A stretch of 64,000 bases of DNA, taken from Vicugna pacos. Lineage: Eukaryota > Chordata > Mammalia > Artiodactyla > Camelidae. The translations under genes were made by a program, and so were the position numbers. The notes beneath the pieces were generated by a model. The model had not been told where the DNA came from and ran no database searches. It saw only the letters and a program-made list of their open reading frames with translations. Positions 47,046 through 59,500 of this stretch are shown here, in pieces; within the stretch, counting starts at the first letter, position 1, and every line of letters starts with the position of its first letter. The stretch covers positions 2,604,001 through 2,668,000 of the forward strand of contig NC_133018.1 of the NCBI RefSeq assembly GCF_048564905.1, written 5' to 3'.

Positions 47046-47524
47046 TCACACGAAGTAGGCAGCCAGGGCTGACATCTTGTCCTTGGGCCGCCTGGCACCA
47101 GGCTTTCCTGCCGGCCTCCGGCCCCGGCCCCGGCCCCGGCCCTGCCTCCTCCCAGGCCCACGGTGCATGGGGTGGCAGGAGGCTGCGTGCTTCAGCTCCA
47201 CCAGCTCCTGGAAGATGGGGTCGCAGAAGACGCAGCCCGTGTGCTGCGTGCTGTCGCCCGGCAGCGGGGACTTGGCCTTGTTGAAGTCCACGTCCAGCAG
47301 GGCAGCCTCACAGGCGCTGCAGGTGTCGGCGGACACGCGCACGCGGTGGGCATTCTCAAAGCAGTGTGCCACCACGTTGCACCTGTTGCAGGCCACCCGC
47401 CACTTGGGGCCAGAGGTTGGGTCGAGCACCAGCACGCCGCTCTCGCACTCCACGCACTGGCCGATGCCCAGCATGCTCAGCGAGTGCTGGCAGGTGGGGT
47501 GTGTGCACTCATTGCAGCCCGTAC
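47046..47524 (-). CDS. TOP3B: TOP3B coding exon 17 (last)
   Basis: Residues 704-861 and TGA. Cys-rich zinc motifs ([53 protein letters not shown]) precede the basic RG tail [14 protein letters not shown] and the conserved end [12 protein letters not shown]. The RG part is coded by a GGGGCC hexamer run (47119-47143). Acceptor CGCCAG. Confidence 0.96.
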
Positions 47525-50500
47525 CTGGCGAGGGAAGTGGGCAGCTGTGATGCACACTTGCCTGCCCACCCCGACCTCGTCCCAGCAGAATGTGCCCCAC
47601 CTGCCCTGCGCACCATGACCCTGGGCCCTGCTTCTCCAAAACCTCCTCGACCTCTGAGGTCCCCCTACCAGGGGGGCTATAACAGCGTTTGCGGAAGGCC
47701 TTCCTGGTGGCCTCCAGCTTCACTGTGGCCAACGAGGGGCCATCAGTTGCCCTAGAAGCTGCGGGAGGGCAGGGATGGGTATCACTGAGAGTGCTGGTGA
47801 CCGAAGGCTGAGTGGGGCACCCTCGCACTCACCCCAGCTCCAGATGGGCCCAGCACGTCCACTGCCCAGGTCGTGAGTGAGCCGACTACAGTCAACTGTC
47901 CAATTGTGACCAGGGCAGTGGGCCTTGAGCACATACACCTGGTGTCCCTGTGCCAGAGCGCACAGGGAGGGCAGGGGCGCCTCAGAGCGCAGAGTGACGC
48001 AGAAGCCCAGGGGATGGACAGGCTGCCGGCTCACCTTTCTTCATGTCCCGGAAGGGCGGGTGGTTGGAGCAATAGGGGCACAGCGGGTAGCTCTTGCCCC
48101 GCGAGCCCGACGACCACAGAGCCAGCTCGAAGTCATCCAGCGGGCAGCGGAGCTCCTTGTACAGCTTGATGGTGCCGTTCTGGGGGAGGCTGTAGGTCTC
48201 GTCGCAGTGTGCACAGTGCAGGCGGCTCGGCTTGGCCTGTGAGGGGGGCATGCAGCTGCTGGGGCCACCCACCCTGCCTACCGTGGTTCTCCCGATTCAG
48301 GACGTGACATGTGACGTGTCATACCCCAGAGGACAATGTGACACATGCCACAAGACCCATGACACAAGCACATAGCACATGGTGGCTGCACACACATACC
48401 CAATGCGTAGCATCTACCGTGTAACACCTGTGCATGACACATAAGACATGGCATGTAACATGGCACGCACAGTAGGGAACACGAAATACCCAGCTCTGTC
48501 ATGGCCTCTCGGGTGTGGACCCCTGGCCACTAAGTCTCAGGACACTTGCTCCACATGCAGAAAGTTCTCAAATCCCTGCACACGTGTTAGTATCCTTGAC
48601 AGCAAGGACTGTGTTGTCCAGAAAAAGGCAGCCCAACAGCTTACATGCTGCTGGGATCTGGGGGCAATGGTGGGAGTTTGCTGGCAGGGCCACCAAGGCT
48701 GGTCAGTCACTTGGTGTGATGCAACTGGGGCGAGGCCTACAGAGGTGATGAGAGCGGCCCTGTCTGTACACACCTGTCCCTGGGTGTCACAGCCCCTCAG
48801 CCCACCTACCTGGATGTACTTCATGAACCGGTGGCACTTCCCACAGCGGGAGAGGGGCTTGCCTGTGGCCGCCAGAGGCGAGAAGGACACCTCCATCAAC
48901 TCATCCATGCCTGAAAACCAGTGGCGCAGAGTCACACCTCAACCTCGGGTGCCCACCTCCCCACCAGTGGCCAGGGTACTGGGTGGGCTGGGGGAGCCAC
49001 TGCATGGGGCCAAGGGTCTGAGAGTGAACTGGTCTCTGGCCCCAAGGGTGGAGTTTCCACATCAGTAACTGAACAGTGAGCAGCAGCCCCGTTTGTCAGA
49101 TGAGCCATTTGCCCTGCACGTGCTGTTACCAACTGCTCTGTAACTCCGGCATTGGCCCGTCCTCCCAGTGGACGCCTGGAGCCCACAGCCCGGATCTGGG
49201 AGCTGGTCTCACTGCCAGAGGTGGTAGCCCTGACTCCAGCCTCCTTACCGGCGATGGAGTCCACAAAGTAGTGGAACTTCCTCTTGAAGACATCCAGGGT
49301 ATGGCCCAGGACCTGGCGGTAGTCGGCCCTACCCTGGGCGATCAGGTTCAGCTGCTTCTCAACTGCACTGCGGATGGTGGGGAGCACCAGCTCTGCATCT
49401 GTGGGGTGGGGGACGCTGCTGAGCCCCGACACCAAGGGGCCAGCCCTGCTGGGGCAGCTCCTGGGAGGGGCGGTGGCAGGGCTCACCGATCTTGTAGTAG
49501 CCGTGCACCAGCACGATGCCCAGGTTGGTGGGCCGGAGCCGCCGCCCACTCTCCACCACCACGTAGTTGCGCTGGCAGATGTTGTTGATGTGCACAGGGA
49601 TGCTGGCGTCCGTCCCTGTGAACACAGCAAGGCCCCGTTGCCCTGGGCTCCCCCTTCACCCCACCTGCTTCGGGGCCCCGGATGCCACACCTCAGAACCT
49701 TTCTTGTGAACCCAGGGTCCATGCTCCCAGAGGCTCTGTGAGGTTAAGGAACATGGCCAAGGTCACAGAGCTCGTCTGCCTGCCTCTCACACCTGGTAAA
49801 TGTGATCTGATTGGCCTCTCCCTGCCTTGATCCTGTGGCAGAACCCCTTCCAGAACCAGAGCCCCGACCCCAGGAACGTGGAAGGGACTCACTGCCAAAT
49901 CATCCCTCTGAAACCCGCCTGGGTTTGCCCACTTCCTGGCTCCTGGGTCCCTCGTGATCAGAACCCGGGCAGGATCCCGGTTCCAGGGTGCACCTCCCCC
50001 AGAGACGTCAAGGTTGCCCGGCGCTGCCAGGTGATGCCTTTATTGCTCCTAAGGCCGAGGAGCCCACCGAGGTCCAGGCACCGTGGCCCGGTTGTCCCCT
50101 GGCCCTCTAGAGCCTGTCACCGCGACGGACCTGGTCAGCAGTTCCCCTCGCAGTGAGCGCTGCCTGGGGAGAAGGCCCCAGCACGAGGCCGGCCCTAAAC
50201 ATGAGGACGGGGGTCACAGCCCCTGGGCCTGGGCGAGACCCCCTCGCCTGTGAGTGCTTGCATCAGCGTCCCCAAAAGCTCCCCTGTCCGGCACATCTAC
50301 ACCCTATAGGGAAATGGTCTGGTGAGAACTTGGTTTTCCTGTCGCCTGTGTGGATTCTGATCTGAGTTTTGTGTCTTCCTTGCAGGCGAATCACTAGCGC
50401 CCTGGGCCAGCACTCAGCCCGGGGGTGGTGGGTGGTGGTCCTGTGGCCAGGGCCCCAGGCAGAGCCCCCAGCCCTGGCTCAGCTGGCCGCCCTGGCACTG

Positions 50501-53500
50501 CCGGACCCACCGATGCCGTGCTTCTCCATGAGCGTGATGAGCTCGGCCTCCGTCAGGTAGTCGGGGGGGCTTGTCTGCTTCTCCAGCATCTTGACCTCGC
50601 CCACGGCAAGGCTGTCACCCCTCTGGCAGGTGGGCAGGCTCTCCTCCAGGGGGATGCTCTGCCAGGGCATGATCTCTGTGAAGCCTGCAGAGACAGGGCA
50701 CCGCCGCTCAGGGCCTGAGAGCAGGGCTGCCCACCTGGGTCCCCAGAGGTGCCCGAGCGTCTGTGGATGGGGAGGGGCGTCTGCCTGGCCGCACCCCACC
50801 TGGGGAGATGACGGTCTTGCCCGTGCAGGTGAAGCGTTCGGGCCCGATGCGGAAGGAGACGCTGCTCTGCAGGTACCTGCAGTCGTGGCTGACCGTGGCG
50901 ATGAAGTGCCTGGTGATGTACTCATACAGCCGCCAGGCCTCGCCCCCTGTGGTGGGCACGGCTGGTTAGCGGCCAGGCGGGGGCACCAGGAAGCCCGGCA
51001 CGCCAGCGCTGGCCTGCTCCAGAGCCTGAGACCGGGAGGGACCTGCTCCCACCTCCTGCCCCTGCTCCCAGGGGATCTGCTCTCCAGGGCCTGGCCTGCC
51101 CCACAAACCACCTGCCACCTTCACTTCAGACTGGGGCTTCTGTCTCCACCGCAGCCTCGCTCCCCTGCCTCATCCCGGCACGCGGGCCACCAGCATCACC
51201 TTGTGGCAGGGAAGTGAGGGCACCCCATGGTTAAGCCTGTCCCCTGCCCGGTCTCAACCGATCTGTCTGGCCACCTGCCTGCCCATCCACCTCACCCTCC
51301 ACCTCCTGCAGCAGCACCTGCACCTGCTTTCACACACCTGCTGCCACCATTTCACTCCTGTCCCATCCATGGAGACAGAGCACAACTTTCAGGTGGCCCC
51401 TTCATCCCAGCCGGGGCAGGGGGACCCCACACTGCCAAGGAGTCCTGATAAGGGCCAAAGGTGCCATGTCCCAAAGCCCCTCACCCCCCCCCTCCTTGGA
51501 AGCTCAAAGCCTGAGTGTGTGTGTGCGTGTGTAGGAATGTGTCTGTGTGAGGGCGTGAGCATGTGTGCGGGGGGTGTGAGGGTGAGAATGTCAGAGGAGC
51601 TGCAATACCTAATTCGGCCTCTGTGGCGGATCTCATGGGGGTGATGGGGGGATGGTCGCCAGCATCGTGGCCTTTCCGCGGGCGGTTGATGCCTTCCGCC
51701 AACAACCGCTTCACCTGCAGGGGGGACATGAGGCAGAGCTGAGTTCAGGTGCGGCTGCCCACCCACGAGGACGAGGCCCGTGGGCCGGAGCTCCAGCCTC
51801 ACCGTGTCGGCCCAGTAGGGGTGGTTGGCCTGCTGCCGCAGAGGCCCCTTGAGGTCAAAGTTCTCGGGGTAGTGGGTGGTCTCGGTCCGCGGGTAGCTGA
51901 TGTAGCCCTGCGTGTAGAGGCGCTCGGCCGTCTGCATGGCATGCTGTGGGCCCATGCCTGTGGAGACAGAGGCCCAGCGGCCCCAGTGCCAGGATGGCAG
52001 ATGCCCGCCCCGGGTCTGGGCACTCAGGCTCCTGGGAGGCGAGCGTGGCTCTGAGCAGCCGGGGGACTGTGCCCACACAGCCTTTCCCAGGGCCAAGCTT
52101 CCCACCTCCAACAGGCACGCCTGTGTCACCCCTGAGATGTTGGAATGTGGCCTTCAGAACACCTGTCTCATGCCCTGCCCGGAGCCACCCTAAGCCCTGG
52201 GCTCCGTGATGTCTGGCTAAGACAGTGGAATCTGCACATGCCCTACATCCTGAGCCCTCGGGGGTTTCTGTCCTCCAAATCCAGGGCCACTGATGGAGGC
52301 TCGTCCCTCTGTTCCTCCCTGAGCCACAGTCTGGCCTAGCTAGCAGGTACTCGATGTCATCGCTGACCCATGAAGGTCCCCAGAGGTCCTGCTCTGACAA
52401 GACACTGCCTACGGTTTCCTGAGGCTGCAGAGGGGCCACTGGTGCCTGGGGGCTGACAGCTGTCAGAGACCAGCCTTTCAACATAACCTTCTTGCCACTG
52501 TGGAAACGAGGCTCAGAGAGACCACGTCACACCAGTTACACTGTCCTGAGCAGGAGAAACGGGCCTCGAGTGCCCTGCCCACACCTGGCCTCTCCCTGCA
52601 CCAGGGACACCAGCGCTGCCTGTCCCTCTTGGTGGCCACCTCGTCACAACTGCTATTGTTAGGATGCTCAGTTTCACACCAGGGAACCCTAAAACAGCTT
52701 AGAGAGAAGGGGACTGCGGTCGCCCATTTTCTCACAAGGAAACTGAAGCTTCAGGACAAGGAAGCAAGGGGCCTGGCTGGGATTTGTACCAATTTTTGGT
52801 TCTGGAGCTGGAACTCCACTGTTTAACGCCTTGGAGGGGGTGGCACCCAGCCAGGGACACACGAGGGCCCAGTGGCTGCTCAGACACTTAGTGACATGAA
52901 ATGGTCTGGTTTTCCCCACAATTCAAATACACTGTTTAGTGTTAACCAACAGTCTTATGAAAGGGAATCCTCCCTGCTGTTTGTTGTCACTTGTTACTGC
53001 TTTGGAATTTAAGAGAAATAAAATCCATGTTATGTTCTGACTCCCTCTAAGCCTCGGGTGATGGTGCATAGTGGGGGTGTCAGCACAGGTGAGCAGGGGT
53101 GGGGGGTCCTGGCACAGGTGAGCAGGGGTGGGAAGGGTGCCAGCACAGGTGAGAGTGGGCACTGCCCTGAATTCCCAGGCGTGGTACCAGGGCTGAACAA
53201 GGTCGGCACACACCTGCCCCAAGAATTCTCCTGGGGGCTTTGGAGTGATGTCCACACTTACCCAGAGAAGAGCTGGCCACACGTAGCATCTCCACGGTGT
53301 TCAGGGCCAGGGGCCTCTGCTTGGCCTTCTCTTTCCTGCTTGTGGCCTCCACCTGGGAAACAGAACAGATTCAGAGGGGCAAGAACACAAGAGGATCAGG
53401 GGATGTGGCCAAGGGTCTGGTCTCTTCTGTTTGGTTTCCCTGCTTCTCTGATTCACTCCTTTTTTTTTTTAATTGTTTTATATTCAGTTTACAATGTTGT

Positions 53501-56500
53501 GTCAATTTCCAGCGTACAGCACAATTTTTCAGTCATACACGAACATACATATATTAATTTCCTATTCTTTTTCACCATGAGCTACTATGAGATCTTGAAT
53601 ATATTTATTTCCCTGTGCTGTACCGTATAAACTTGTTTATTTCGATTCACTCTTCACAGCGGTCTTAAGGCTTGAATGAAATTTGTTCAGGCCCATGAAG
53701 GGCAAAAGGAAGGAAATTCTTTCCTAGAGAATTTTCTAGGGAAACAGAAAACCTGGAAGAACTGGGAAGGGTCAGGAAAAGGGGCCACATACTGAAAGCC
53801 CAACAGCAGCCAGTGTCACCTAGGCCGCAGGGATGGTAGGGCCCAGAGGCCAAGGGGAGCAGGCCCCTCGCAGAGCAGCCGTGTGCCTCGCTGCGCCCAC
53901 TAGTGTTGCTACACCTTCCAATTTGTCAAGAGAAGCTGGAAATTGGAACTTTTATGTGAAATATCATAACTTTTATATGTGGTAACCATTTTGAAAGTTT
54001 TATAAACAGCACGCACTTTAAGTAAAATTGTGGTTCAACCTCTGGGCTGAATAGGTGTCAGAAGAGATGTCTGTGGCAAAAACAATCTAAACTTGTCAAC
54101 TGCCACGCCTCACCCCTGCCAACCCCACACAGACCTGGCCAGGGCCGTGTCCCCTGCACTCTGGATAAACGTGGGGCTCACGCAGAAGCCAGGTGGTGCC
54201 TGTGTAGCAGTGGAGGCTGGGGTCACAAAGGGTGGGATTTGAGCATGGTGGCCGTCAAGGGGAGAAGCATGGGGCAGCTTTAGGAGAAGTTCTGGAGCCT
54301 AAGTCACCTGCAAGCTGGCCAGCAGGGCACCCAGGACTGCTTGAGAAGGACAGGGAAGGCGGCTGAAGGAGGCAGGTGTGCCTCACTGACCACAGTAGCC
54401 AACACAATGGCAGGGCGTAAGCTGCAGCGGTCTCGGACCTGCCCCGCCCCACGCCGCCAGCTCCAACCTCGTCCTAACAGCTGTGCGGCATGGGCTTCCC
54501 ACTCTTGAAACCTTGAGCAAGAAATGCAGCACATAAAGGCCACAAAAGCAGAGGCCCAGAGCTGCCCACGCTAGCTGCAGGCACACAGGGCCCTCTGGCT
54601 GTCAGCTGGAGGCATTTGCCGGAAAAGGACCTGTGGGAGGAATCTGCTCCAAGGAAGCAATGCCCACAGGGTGGCAGCAAGGGGAGTGTGGAGGGGCCTG
54701 ATGGGTAGCTGAGGGTGGGGTTGCATCTCCTGGTCAGAGCAGGTAGGCGATGCACTGAAGCTACTGCCCAGGCATAAATATCTCAGTAGGAGCACACACA
54801 TAAGTAATTGTTCTTCTTTCTAAAGGTGTCTGTTTTAGGAAGCGGCAGAAACACGTGAGCCTAGGTCAGCAGCGGCATCCCAGGGCTGCCCCTCCCAGAG
54901 GCAAGTGGACAGCTGTGCTGGAGCAGGCCCACCTGGGCTTCCTTCTCCAGCTTGGTCATGTTCAGAAACATCTGGGCGATCTCCCGGTCGAACACTCGCA
55001 CTCGGTCCCAGTCCAAAAGGAGAGATCTGTCCTTATCGGTGATCACCTACAGGATGAAGGACACAGGAGAACCCGGGAGAGAAAAGGTCCAGGTGAGCCA
55101 CTGCTAGGGGAGAATGAGACAGATGGAGCTGGTCTTTGTGAGCAAAACGGTCCCGGCTCTAAAGCTCTCGCAACCGTACCCGTTCAGGTGTGCAGGCACA
55201 CAGGTACACAGGCTGAGACCCAGCCCCACTCCAGGTGGAGGCTGCTCTGACACCAGGACCCCTGCTGAGGCCAGGCGGCAGGATTCATGAGGCAAGCCCG
55301 AAGCCAAGGCTGATGTGTCCTTCAGGGGCATCGGGGCCCCCACCTTTCACGCGATCCCTGCACACCCACTGAGCCAGTACAGCACCAAGTGTGGTCCCAG
55401 ACCCGCATCAACCAGAGCAGCTCTGAATTATGCTTTAAATCTCAGGAGAAGCTTCCATGTCACGCAGAGAAGGGGGTCTAAGACTTTTTGTTTGCTTGTT
55501 TTGTTTCATTGTTTTTTGTTTTGGGTGAGGTAATTAGATATTTATTTTGATGGAGGCACTGGGGATTGAACTCAGGACCTTGTGAGCAAAAGGCACATGC
55601 TCTACCACTCAGCTAAACCCTCCCCCCTAAAAGTCAGTGGCTCAGGGCCCTCAGTCCAGTCCTCGGGCCTGACTGCCACAGCTGTGGCCCCAACACGTGA
55701 CCACACCCCACACTGCCAAAGCTGAGATTACTCCCTCTAATCGAGATTCAACGCACCCAGGCCCAGCCTTGTCCTGCCGCCTCCATGAAGGCCGGGGCCT
55801 TCCTGGGCACCTGCGACCACTGCCTGGTGGGCCAGCTGTCCACACATGTGCCCTTGGCCTGGGGACTAAGACGAGGAGGATGGGGGCTCCCAGAATCCAC
55901 ACCCAAGCCAGAGGGAGCCAGCGTGAACACAATGGGGCGAACCTTGGCCTGCAGCACCCAGTAGGTCTCGGGCTTGAAGGACTGGATCCTGTCGTGTCTC
56001 TCCACGCAGAAGCCCAGTGTGGGGGTCTGGCACGGCCCGAAGGAGATAAGCGAGCTGTCCAGGTTGCCATATTTCCCCTGGAAGTACTTGGTCTGGAACC
56101 TGCCAGGGCGGCGGGAGAGAGGAAAATGGTTCAGTCCTGCGTTCAGTCAAGCATCATGAGCCACCGGTGGGAGGCAGGTAGGGGCTGGCTGGCTGGCGAG
56201 TGCGGGAGGCCCAAGGCAGATGCTCTGGGCTCAGAAGGCCCAGGAAGAGGACCTACTGGGCACAGGGCCAGAGGGAGCCGCGTGTGCGCTGACAGAGCTA
56301 CAGGAGAGAGCAGAGGCTATGAGCACTGGGGCAGAAGGTCCTCCCATTTTACTCCAAGCACCCCTAGACCCGCCCACTCTTCTTGTGGAGCAGGGGCCTC
56401 TGTCTGTGGTCTGCATCAACTACAGAGGGAGTTTTCACAGGGATTTAAAAGTGGTGACACTCTCGCGTTGCTGATCAGACAGGGCACAGACTAGGACCAG

Positions 56501-59500
56501 TCGAGGCAGCGGCCGGTGGGGGGGCAGGGGCACCTGGTAAAGGCGCAGCCGATGCGCAGGTCCAGCTCCTGCCGCGCATCTACCGAGAGCGCCTCGTTGT
56601 GGTCGGGCTCGCCCAGGCGGGCCATAGCGTTGCAGATGTCTGTGTCGGTGATGGAGCTGAACCTGGCCCGGAACACCGTCTTCTCGCCCCCGTGGGCCTG
56701 ACTCATGACCGGCAGCACAGCGTCCAGGACCTGCGGGAGGCGCCCGGCTGTAAGGCTCCGCTCTGCCCCGCCCTAACCTGTGCCGCCTGGCTCCTCCCAC
56801 TCCCACCAGACCCGCCTCCATCGCCTCCCCTCCCAGAAGTCTGTCTCGTCAGGACTCCTTTCCTTTGGGCAACAAACATGTTCCAAGTCCCACTCCTCTT
56901 GCTGCCCCCTCTCTCCCTGTGGCTGCTCCCCATCCCCCACCAACCTCCAAACCCAGAAGCATTTCTGCCAAGAACGCAAGGGAACTCAGCCTCCAAGTCC
57001 CCCCAGTTTGGACACACTTCCCCTCTTTCTAGAGGAGGGAGTTTAGGAGGGGTGGGTCGATTTGAGACTTTTCAGAGATGGGAGGAAAGACAGAGAAGAA
57101 AAAAGAAGGAAAGGCCGTGGATGGGAGTAGGGGGCTGGGGCGGCTCAGGCCTAGAGCACAGCGGGGTCCTGGGGTTCTGGGGTCCTGGAGCCCCGACTCA
57201 CTAAGAATTAGTGAAGGCCGTGCAGTGGGAGGGGAGTCACCGCTGGAACCTGGCCACGCAGCTTCTTTACGGGGAGGAAGTGGCCTGTTTCCAAGGGGAG
57301 AAAGCCGGTGAGCTGCCACCCTTCTCCACCCCAGACGCAAAGGTCCCTGGGGAGGAGCAGCCCTGTGGGAGATGGAAGGGCCTGATGGGTTTCCTGAGGG
57401 CGCCAAGCCATGGGTGAGAGTGGGGGACGGAGGCAGGAGGGGACCTGTCTGGAGTCATGGCCTGGGGTACCTGTGCAGGCAGGCAGGGAGCTCCACCTGC
57501 TCCTGGGGGAGGGCTGCCTGGGGGTGGCAGAGACAGAGGTGGTAGAAGAGGATGGAGCAGGTGGGAGGTGAGAAGAGGGAGGCGAGTGAAGGCTGTCGGC
57601 CAGCACTTGTGGAAGGTGGAAAGGTCGCTGCCTTGAGATGGGAGGGGGGGCCACTGCGCTCAGCACCACCCTCTCCTGGAGACAGCCCTGTTCCAGCCCC
57701 CATCTGGGAAATCCCGCTCCCTCACAATGTACCAGCAGGTGAGGGGAAGCTCTTCACCCTGAGTGGAGCCTGTGCCTCTCAAACTGTCTACAGAATCTCC
57801 AGAGCGAGGAGAGAGGCTCTGGTACCCCGGCAGGGCTGGTGCCCCTGCGGCAGCGTGGGCCCAGGGAGGGCGGGGCGGCGGTAGGCGTGCAGCCCTGGGC
57901 CTCACCTCGAAGCAGATGTTCTCCCCCTCCTTGTCGCAGTCCAGCCACAGCACAATGTAGTCACAGCCTTTGCCCTCCACCTGCGCACAGCACACGGGAC
58001 TCGCGTCTGCCTCGGCCCAGCCCCAGAGCCCTGAGCCCAGTCAGGAGGCCTGGAGCCCAGGGCAGGCCCAGGCGGGGCGGAGGAGCCAGCTACAGTCAGC
58101 TTCCTTAGGCTCTCAAGAAAGAATTTCGTATACAACTGCTGCTTTTTGGACAACAAATGTTATAAGTGCCATATGATCTTAACCCCCAAAACTGCATTAA
58201 AAAAAAGCTTAGAGGAAAGAACTAAACATAACAGTGGCTGCCTGGGGTAGTGTGACCATAAATAACTTTTTCTTCTTTCTACATATCTCTATTTTCCAAG
58301 TTTCCGTCACATGTATGCATTTGTTTTAAAATCAGGAAACCAAATGCGCTACTTTAAGAGCAGGCCCTGCTCTGGGGGCTGACGGTGTCAGGGAGGAGTG
58401 GGCCCGGGGCACGTCGGGGCGAGTGGGGTGCTGAAGCCAGGACGCACCTGCAGGAACTTCACCATGTTCAGCTTGGGGTTGGCCTCCTTCTTCTCAGTCG
58501 GGGCCTGGCTGAACAGCTCGGCGGGATCCACCTTGTCCCACTTGTTGTACCTTCCTACAGACGCGGCAAGGGGACGTCAGAGTCACACGTCAGAGTCACA
58601 CACTTCTCGGCTTCTCCCAGCCCCCTCTGCCCCACCCTCCTCCTCACAGGGACTTGGACCCAAGAGGACGGTGGGGACAGGGAGGCTTAGAGAACCACTT
58701 GCTCAGAGCAGGCCCGTCCTTACCCTGAGCTGTGAGTCCACACCACACCTCAGCCATGTGCGGGAGTCACGCAGGCTCTGGGCATGCCCTGTCTCCTCTT
58801 CCAGCCTGGTGGTCGGCCGGCACCCGACTGGGACTCAGCAGATCCCGGGAGCATTAGTCCCCTTTTGCCCTATGTCCGGGGCACCCCCTACTTCTCCATG
58901 TGGGGTTTGGGGCTCACGTGCCCAGCCTTGAGGCTTCCTTCCAGGCCTCACTGGTCAGACAGAGCCAAGTTCAAATCCTGGCTCCCCACCTGCTTCTGCT
59001 GGTGGTAAATTTGGGGTCCAACTGCCTGGCCATACCACTTGGTGGGAGTCACAGAGCAGCAAGAACTGTCGAGGCTTCACTGTGGGTGGCCTGTGCTAAG
59101 TGTTGCCACCTCCCTGCTGCACCCGGGCCTCAATAATCCTGAGAGGTGATGGCACTGTCCTCACAACCCTTCACACACACAGAGGCCCAGCCCCAGCGGA
59201 GTGAGGGTCATGGCTCATGTCGGACCCTCGGCAACTGCAGCCCTGCACCTAGCCCCAGCCTTGTAATAACAACCACCAAATGCCCACTAGACAAAAGCCA
59301 TGTGTGGCAGGGCAGTAGCCCTCTCCCAAACACCTGAATGGGCCAGGCCCCTGCTGAGGTGGGCACCAGTGCCTCCAGTTTGCACAGGAAGGGGCACAGG
59401 GCACACAGTGACTGAGGGGCACCACTGGACGAGGACCCATGGGTGCTGAGCTCTGAAACCTGGTTCTGGGCACATGGCCTGGGACCCCAGGTCAGCTCTC

